Positions 6,142 through 9,213 of a stretch of DNA of 9,213 nt are shown here, piece after piece. The DNA comes from an uncultured Verrucomicrobiota bacterium (lineage in GTDB: Bacteria > Verrucomicrobiota > Verrucomicrobiia > Methylacidiphilales > Verrucolacustridaceae). The notes below the pieces were generated by a model. It saw nothing but the letters and a program-made list of their open reading frames with translations, was not told where the DNA came from and made no database searches. The translations under genes were made by a program, and so were the position numbers. Numbering within the stretch: position 1 is the stretch's first letter; each line of letters begins with the position of its first letter. The stretch is taken from positions 1 through 9,213 of the forward strand of contig CAIVGD010000198.1 of assembly GCA_903905395.1 (NCBI GenBank), written 5' to 3'.

Positions 6142-6143
6142 CT
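5955..6143. repeat. Cluster of six hairpin-forming palindromes
   Basis: In order: GCCCCC/GGGGGC (5955-5969, three-base loop); CCGGTGGT/ACCACCGG (5981-6000, loop GAGA); CCGCCC/GGGCGG (6021-6037); GGCGGGCA/TGCCCGCC (6067-6085); CCCGC/GCGGG (6112-6125, loop AACT); AGCCG/CGGCT (6131-6143, overlapping the stop codon of the 6762-6142 gene). Each stem is perfect and short, and the spacing between centres is 18-46 bases. This organisation suggests dispersed extragenic palindromic elements, possibly several nested insertions, rather than one regulatory RNA. Some may also help end transcription of the - strand operon. Confidence 0.75.
6049..6085 (+). repeat. 37-base repeat, copy 1
   Basis: It starts AACCCGTGCGCGATG and ends in the hairpin GGCGGGCA-TTC-TGCCCGCC. 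A second copy in the same orientation lies at 7806-7842 with a single difference (T6076 versus C7833, in the loop), so the stem is preserved. Similarity continues weakly for nine more bases. This is typical of a dispersed extragenic palindromic repeat. Confidence 0.9.
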
Positions 6144-6762
6144 ACTTCAGAATTTCAAAAATCACCAACCCGGCCAGAATTGCAAGAATGAGGGGGAGGT
6201 TGAAAGCGAGGCCACGCGTGAAATTGGATACAAAAGAGTCGGATGAGGTGGTGCCCGATTGACCCAGTTCAGAATTATCTTCAGCAAGTGAGGGTTCGAG
6301 ATCGCGGCCCCGGAGAGCGTCCAGCTTTGCCCGGGATTGCGTGTAAATCGCTTGAGCTTGATCCACCTTGGCCAAGGCTTTGGAAAGTTCCTCCTCGATA
6401 CCTGCGGCGGACCACTCCGAAGGATCGATGTTGTTGATCTCCCCCAACTGTTCACTGAACACTTGGCGGGTCTCGTGCATCTGCTCCACTTCCTTGCGGC
6501 TTTGGGCTTCCGCCCGTTCCAGAATGACCACGGCGCGTAGCAGGCTGTCTCGGATCTCCCTTTGGCCTTGTAGAAGTTCTAAACGCCGCGTGTTTAGTTC
6601 CTCGAGCTGGCGTTTGCGCTGTTCCAACTCCTGCTGTTGGCGCTGGAGCTGGATCAGTTCATGTTGGCTCTGCTGGAGTTCAGCCCCAATGCCCTCGATG
6701 GCGGTACCGCTTGGCAGGGGGAGGTTCGGCTGATCTTCGGAAAAAGAGCGGGGTCGGTTCAT
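6142..6762 (-). CDS. Coiled-coil protein with C-terminal membrane anchor, unknown function
   Basis: I do not recognise the family. The 206-residue product has a polar N-terminus and then a long Gln/Glu/Leu/Arg-rich helical region at about 25-150, with strong heptad character at 28-80 (LQRQQQELEQRKRQLEEL). A Ser/Thr/Glu-rich linker follows at 152-182, and then one hydrophobic segment at about 185-204 that ends the protein (VIFEILK). It is probably an oligomeric coiled coil tethered to the inner membrane by its tail; whether the coil faces cytoplasm or periplasm is uncertain, as no signal peptide is seen. It overlaps the upstream LysM lipoprotein gene by four bases (ATGA), so the two are surely co-transcribed and probably act together. 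A structural role in the envelope is inference from that pairing only. Confidence 0.8.
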   Translation of the reverse strand: MNRPRSFSEDQPNLPLPSGTAIEGIGAELQQSQHELIQLQRQQQELEQRKRQLEELNTRRLELLQGQREIRDSLLRAVVILERAEAQSRKEVEQMHETRQVFSEQLGEINNIDPSEWSAAGIEEELSKALAKVDQAQAIYTQSRAKLDALRGRDLEPSLAEDNSELGQSGTTSSDSFVSNFTRGLAFNLPLILAILAGLVIFEILK

Positions 6763-7637
6763 GGGATTGTGATGAGTGTTCCGATTTTCAGATTACGGTC
6801 ATCGAGGCCGGGGTTGGCGGCCTTGATTTTTGCGATCTCCTCGTTGAGATCGAGCGAGGCTGGGTAATATTTTTTGGCCAGCTTCCAGAGCGTGTCGCCC
6901 TTTCCGATGGTATGTTGCTTGGCGTCTGCCGAGGGTGCGGCGGCCTCTGCGGGGGCAGCAGGGGGAGTGGCAGCAGGCACGGAAGGGATATCCGTTTTGG
7001 TGGTTGTTGGCTCAACCGGCTTGGATGCGGTGGATCTGGCGGGCATGATTTTGGCGGTCGCTTTCTTCTCTGGGGCTGGCGCGGTGGACGGAGGGGTGGC
7101 AGGGGTCGCAGGCACGACGGCGGTGGCCTTTGGTGGAGTGGCGGCCCCGGCCATCTGGGCGAGCTGGGCTTCCTTGGCGGCGAGCGTCCCTTGGAGTTGG
7201 GTGATCTGCTGTTTGTAATCCACGTTCTCCTTGCTCATCCGGGCGATCTCGGCGGCATTCTGGATGCCGGTGTTGGTCAGACTGAGAGCAAAATCGATCT
7301 TCGCTTTTTCCATGGCCGCGACCACCTCCTCGCGCTCAGCCGCATTCGGCCGGGCCTCGAGATATTTCTGGTAGAAATATATGGCACTGATGGGATCACC
7401 GAGTTTGTCACCATAGAGCAGACCGATTTGCAGGTAAGCTTTGACCACGTTCGAGTTGACCGCCACCGCTTTTTCAAACTGTTTGATGGCGGCAGGGTAA
7501 TTCAAGTCGGCCACATCCTTGCTGGCCTGGCGAAAAAATGGGTTCCGTTCGTCTTCGGCATCGGATCCCGGAGGAGCCTGCTGACAGGAGGTGAGGGCGA
7601 GGTTGGCAAACAGGGCGAGGATAAGAATTCGGTTCAT
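6759..7637 (-). CDS. LysM-domain lipoprotein with TPR-like and coiled-coil regions
   Basis: The 292-residue product has a lipoprotein signal peptide with lipobox LTSC, so Cys18 would be lipidated after cleavage. About residues 34-100 form paired helices of TPR type (YPAAIKQFEKAVAVN at 47-61, AYLQIGLLYGD at 67-77, AIYFYQKYLEARP at 85-97). A helical, coiled-coil-like segment covers about 125-163, and a Pro/Ala/Thr-rich linker covers about 165-238. A C-terminal LysM domain, which binds peptidoglycan, covers 241-292 (HTIGKGDTLWKLAKKYY at 242-258, LKIGTLITIP at the end). The protein therefore probably links a membrane to the cell wall while the TPR part binds a partner. It is first in a two-gene operon with the coiled-coil anchor protein. 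No Shine-Dalgarno is visible before the ATG at 7637. Confidence 0.92.
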   Translation of the reverse strand: MNRILILALFANLALTSCQQAPPGSDAEDERNPFFRQASKDVADLNYPAAIKQFEKAVAVNSNVVKAYLQIGLLYGDKLGDPISAIYFYQKYLEARPNAAEREEVVAAMEKAKIDFALSLTNTGIQNAAEIARMSKENVDYKQQITQLQGTLAAKEAQLAQMAGAATPPKATAVVPATPATPPSTAPAPEKKATAKIMPARSTASKPVEPTTTKTDIPSVPAATPPAAPAEAAAPSADAKQHTIGKGDTLWKLAKKYYPASLDLNEEIAKIKAANPGLDDRNLKIGTLITIP

Positions 7638-7672
7638 TGGTAAAGAATGATCAGGGTGAGGGGATTCCGCAA

Positions 7673-7691
7673 GCCAAGGGTTTGCCTTGGC
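7673..7691. promoter_or_regulatory. Inverted repeat between the lipoprotein operon and tRNA-Ala
   Basis: GCCAAGG (7673-7679) and CCTTGGC (7685-7691) form a perfect seven-base stem around GTTTG. It lies 36 bases upstream of the lipoprotein start on the - strand and overlaps the -35 box of the tRNA promoter on the + strand. It could be an operator affecting both directions, or a 5' RNA hairpin in the lipoprotein leader. Confidence 0.4.
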
Positions 7692-7715
7692 GCGAACTGT
7701 TTTTTCCTTTATATT
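7687..7715 (+). promoter_or_regulatory. Promoter of tRNA-Ala
   Basis: TTGGCG (7687-7692) and TATATT (7710-7715) are 17 bases apart, matching sigma-70 boxes at four and five of six positions. The AT-rich spacer and the distance of 11 bases from the -10 box to the tRNA 5' end fit a short leader removed by RNase P. Confidence 0.65.
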
Positions 7716-7726
7716 TTTGTTTTCTC

Positions 7727-7799
7727 GGGGTCATAGCTCAGTTGGTAGAGCGCCTCAATGGCATTGAGGAGGTCTGGGGTTCGAATCCCCATGGCTCCA
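7727..7799 (+). tRNA. tRNA-Ala (anticodon GGC)
   Basis: All four arms fold: the acceptor GGGGTCA/TGGCTCC, D arm GCTC/GAGC, anticodon arm CCTCA/TGAGG with loop ATGGCAT (anticodon GGC at 7760-7762), and T arm TGGGG/CCCCA with loop TTCGAAT. Base 3 (G7729) opposite base 70 (T7796) forms the G3-U70 wobble pair that marks alanine tRNAs for alanyl-tRNA synthetase. The discriminator is A7799. The next bases are GGT, so the 3' CCA is not encoded and must be added by a nucleotidyltransferase. It reads GCC and GCU alanine codons. Confidence 0.97.
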
Positions 7800-7805
7800 G
7801 GTGAC

Positions 7806-7842
7806 AACCCGTGCGCGATGTAGGGCGGGCATCCTGCCCGCC
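7806..7842 (+). repeat. 37-base repeat, copy 2
   Basis: Same orientation as the copy at 6049-6085, with one difference in the hairpin loop. It starts six bases after the tRNA-Ala 3' end, so its hairpin (7824-7842) would sit at the 3' end of the primary tRNA transcript. No T run follows, so it is not a standard intrinsic terminator. Confidence 0.9.
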
Positions 7843-8010
7843 GTCTGGCTTCAAGTTTCACCCGCCGTACGAATTAAATTCAGATGGCGCCCACGCATGG
7901 ACGCCCCACAGTTGTTTCCGGTTTTTGAAGTTTGAGCGCCAAGGTAGCGGCGGCATCTCCGAGGCCGCCCAGCTGGACGATGAACTTTGGAAAATCGACG
8001 CAGGCGTTCT

Positions 8011-8058
8011 AGGGACAGACCTGGGGACAGACCTAGGGTCAGAGGTAGGGTCAGACCC
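8011..8058 (+). repeat. Four tandem 12-base units
   Basis: The units are AGGGACAGACCT, GGGGACAGACCT, AGGGTCAGAGGT and AGGGTCAGACCC. The first two differ by one base; the last two differ at the end and have T instead of A at position 5. The last unit contains the near-perfect palindrome GGGTC-A-GACCC (8048-8058). The array ends about 40 bases before the SDR start. Confidence 0.85.
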
Positions 8059-8065
8059 CACTACC

Positions 8066-8079
8066 TTTGCCCAGGCAAA
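8066..8079. promoter_or_regulatory. Inverted repeat upstream of the SDR gene
   Basis: TTTGCC and GGCAAA are separated by two bases, 17 bases before the ATG at 8097. The shape suits a dimeric repressor site, but no regulator gene is nearby and no convincing -10 and -35 pair surrounds it, so an operator role is only a guess. Confidence 0.3.
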
Positions 8080-8096
8080 ACGGCTACACTCCGGGA

Positions 8097-8945
8097 ATGT
8101 CCAAAACCACACGATCCATGCACGGCAAAGTCTGCCTGATCACCGGAGCCACCCGGGGAATCGGTCGGGCGGGAGCGCTCGAACTGGCACGGGCTGGAGC
8201 AGATCTCATCCTCGTGGGTCGCGATTTAGGCAGACTGGAAGATACGGCGACAGCCTGCCGAACGGCCGGGGCTAGTCGGGTGACAATTCACCTGACGGAT
8301 CTGAGCTCGCGAAAGCAGGTCGCTGAGTTGGCGCGGACGCTGATAACCACGGAACCGCAGGTGGATGTGTTGTGGAATAACGCCGGTGGATACTTCACCG
8401 AGCGGGTGGTAACGGCTGAGGGGTTGGAGCGAACTTGGGCGATGAATCACCTCGCTTATTTTGATCTTACACAAGCCCTCTTTCTGCTGTTGGAGAAATC
8501 GGAAGATCCGCGGATTATTTGCACCGCTTCCGAAGCCCATCGATTGGGCAAGCTACAATGGGATAATTTACAAGGGGAGAAAAAGTGGAACGGGTGGAGA
8601 TCCTATTGCCTGACTAAATTAACGAATCTCCTTTACGTGGCCGAGCAGGCGAGGCGGCTGGGGGATTCGAAGATACGAATTTGCGCGATGCATCCGGGGT
8701 TGGTGAATTCATCGCTGGGGGACAAAAACAGGGGGTGGGCCGGTATCACTTTTCTTTGGTTGAAAAAATGGTTCGGGCGTTCCAACGAGAAAGGAGCCGA
8801 CACGGCGGTCTGGTTGGCATCTCGGGAAAAACGTCCCACACAGGGAGGATATTACGCCAATCGAAAGGAAAAGATCCCTTCTCCGGAGGCCCGGAACGTG
8901 GAGGATGCAGGACAACTTTGGCAAGTGAGCAGGGGATCCTTATGA
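8097..8945 (+). CDS. Short-chain dehydrogenase/reductase (retinol-dehydrogenase-like)
   Basis: A classical SDR oxidoreductase using NAD(P)H. The 282-residue product has the cofactor motif TGATRGIG at 16-23, Asp68 in the LTDLSS segment, NNAGG at 94-98, and the catalytic set Asn117, Ser145, Tyr170 and Lys174 (YCLTK), followed by HPGLV at 199-203. Layout and length (MHPG after the active site, helical C-terminal part) resemble the RDH/WWOX-like branch; the substrate cannot be told. Arg20 in the glycine-rich loop and Arg42 after strand two suggest NADPH preference. The ATG at 8097 is chosen because it precedes the Rossmann fold by a usual distance; ATG 8118 (MHGKVCLITG) is the alternative, and neither has a good Shine-Dalgarno. 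It overlaps the dus gene by four bases. Confidence 0.93.
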   Translation: MSKTTRSMHGKVCLITGATRGIGRAGALELARAGADLILVGRDLGRLEDTATACRTAGASRVTIHLTDLSSRKQVAELARTLITTEPQVDVLWNNAGGYFTERVVTAEGLERTWAMNHLAYFDLTQALFLLLEKSEDPRIICTASEAHRLGKLQWDNLQGEKKWNGWRSYCLTKLTNLLYVAEQARRLGDSKIRICAMHPGLVNSSLGDKNRGWAGITFLWLKKWFGRSNEKGADTAVWLASREKRPTQGGYYANRKEKIPSPEARNVEDAGQLWQVSRGSL

Positions 8946-9213
8946 CATTGCGTATCGGGACTCTGAAATTGGCTACTCCCCTCTGTCTTTCCCCGTTGGC
9001 CGGTTACACCAATCTGCCGTTTCGTCGGGTGGTGAGGGAAATTGGGGGATGTGGATTGGTGACGACCGATCTGGTGAACGCCCGTTCTTTACTGGAGAAA
9101 AATCGGCGGGCGCTGGAACTGGTGGCCACTTCGCCGGATGATCGGCCCTGGGCGGTGCAACTTTTTGGAGCGGTGGCTTCGGAGATGCGGGATGCGGCCA
9201 AGAAGTGTGAGGA
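8942..9213 (+). CDS. tRNA-dihydrouridine synthase, DusB-like, 3' end missing
   Basis: Dus enzymes are FMN-dependent and reduce uridines in the tRNA D-loop with NADPH. The first 90 residues are present. They show the N-terminal strand of the TIM barrel with the FMN-site motif LSPLAGYTNLPFRR at 16-29, VTTDLVNARSLL at 40-51 and VQLFGA at 72-77, all characteristic of the family. DusB-type is the likeliest subgroup, but the distinguishing C-terminal part is outside the window. The ATG overlaps the SDR stop (ATGA) and has AGGGG six bases upstream, so the two genes are coupled. No functional link between an SDR and tRNA modification is known to me; co-transcription may be only economical. Confidence 0.92.
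   Translation, partial: MTLRIGTLKLATPLCLSPLAGYTNLPFRRVVREIGGCGLVTTDLVNARSLLEKNRRALELVATSPDDRPWAVQLFGAVASEMRDAAKKCE

Larger units (their letters stand above)
7800..8096. other. Gap between tRNA-Ala and the SDR gene
   Basis: No credible gene is seen. It holds the repeat copy at 7806-7842, a stretch of unknown origin (7843-8010) with one hairpin GGCGGC/GCCGCC at 7949-7969, four tandem 12-base units at 8011-8058 and an inverted repeat at 8066-8079. A frame open through this gap (7811-8275) runs into the SDR gene out of phase and is not accepted as a gene. Confidence 0.75.

Noticed and set aside
6711..7643. 310-codon Gly-rich frame on the + strand
   Set aside because: It is antisense to the LysM lipoprotein gene; the Gly/Arg richness mirrors the Pro/Ala linker of that gene, and the - strand product has a signal peptide and a domain.
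6049..7842. Integrated element using tRNA-Ala as attachment site
   Set aside because: The repeat lies outside the tRNA and does not duplicate its 3' end; no integrase gene is present, and the enclosed genes look chromosomal.
8011..8058. CRISPR array
   Set aside because: Units of 12 bases are directly adjacent without spacers, and no cas gene is nearby.
7811..8275. 154-codon frame on the + strand from inside the 37-base repeat
   Set aside because: It reads through repeats and then overlaps the SDR gene by about 180 bases out of frame; the SDR motifs are decisive.

Overview
The window looks like a piece of a bacterial chromosome of moderately high GC. It probably comes from the Verrucomicrobiota or a related PVC-group lineage. 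That placement is inference: it rests on a short zinc-ligand-poor L36, a secY-map-rpmJ-rpsM order without adk or infA, a TPR plus LysM lipoprotein, a tRNA gene without encoded CCA, and many GC-rich palindromic repeats between genes. A 16S or marker-gene tree would be needed to confirm it.

Positions 1-5508 (+ strand) are the end of the ribosomal-protein superoperon: secY (5' end cut off by the window), map, rpmJ, rpsM, rpsK, rpsD, rpoA, rplQ. It encodes the protein-export channel, the enzyme that trims initiator methionine from nascent chains, five ribosomal proteins and the RNA polymerase alpha subunit. Spacing is tight except for two gaps. The 179-base gap before rpmJ holds a hairpin and a promoter-like element. 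The 119-base gap before rpoA can form a nested GC-rich RNA structure. Unusual proteins here are an L36 that has lost three of its four zinc ligands and an S11 with an N-terminal Lys/Ala/Gly-rich extension of about 80 residues.

Positions 5516-7637 are on the - strand. A two-gene operon (7637 to 6142) encodes a lipoprotein with TPR-like, coiled-coil and LysM regions, followed with a 4-base overlap by a coiled-coil protein with a C-terminal membrane anchor. Further along is a small separate gene (5833-5516) for another C-terminally anchored protein, convergent with rplQ. Between them (5834-6141) lies a non-coding stretch packed with palindromes.

Positions 7673-7842 hold a clear tRNA-Ala(GGC) gene with its own promoter, followed by the second copy of a 37-base repeat whose first copy is at 6049-6085. 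The gap to the next gene also carries four tandem 12-base units. A similar but degraded sequence lies upstream of rpmJ.

Positions 8097-9213 (+ strand) are a short-chain dehydrogenase/reductase gene overlapping by 4 bases a dus-family tRNA-dihydrouridine synthase gene cut off by the window end.

I see no convincing new defence or mobile system. The best leads are the S11 extension, the rpoA leader structure, the LysM/coiled-coil envelope pair and the dispersed palindromic repeats.
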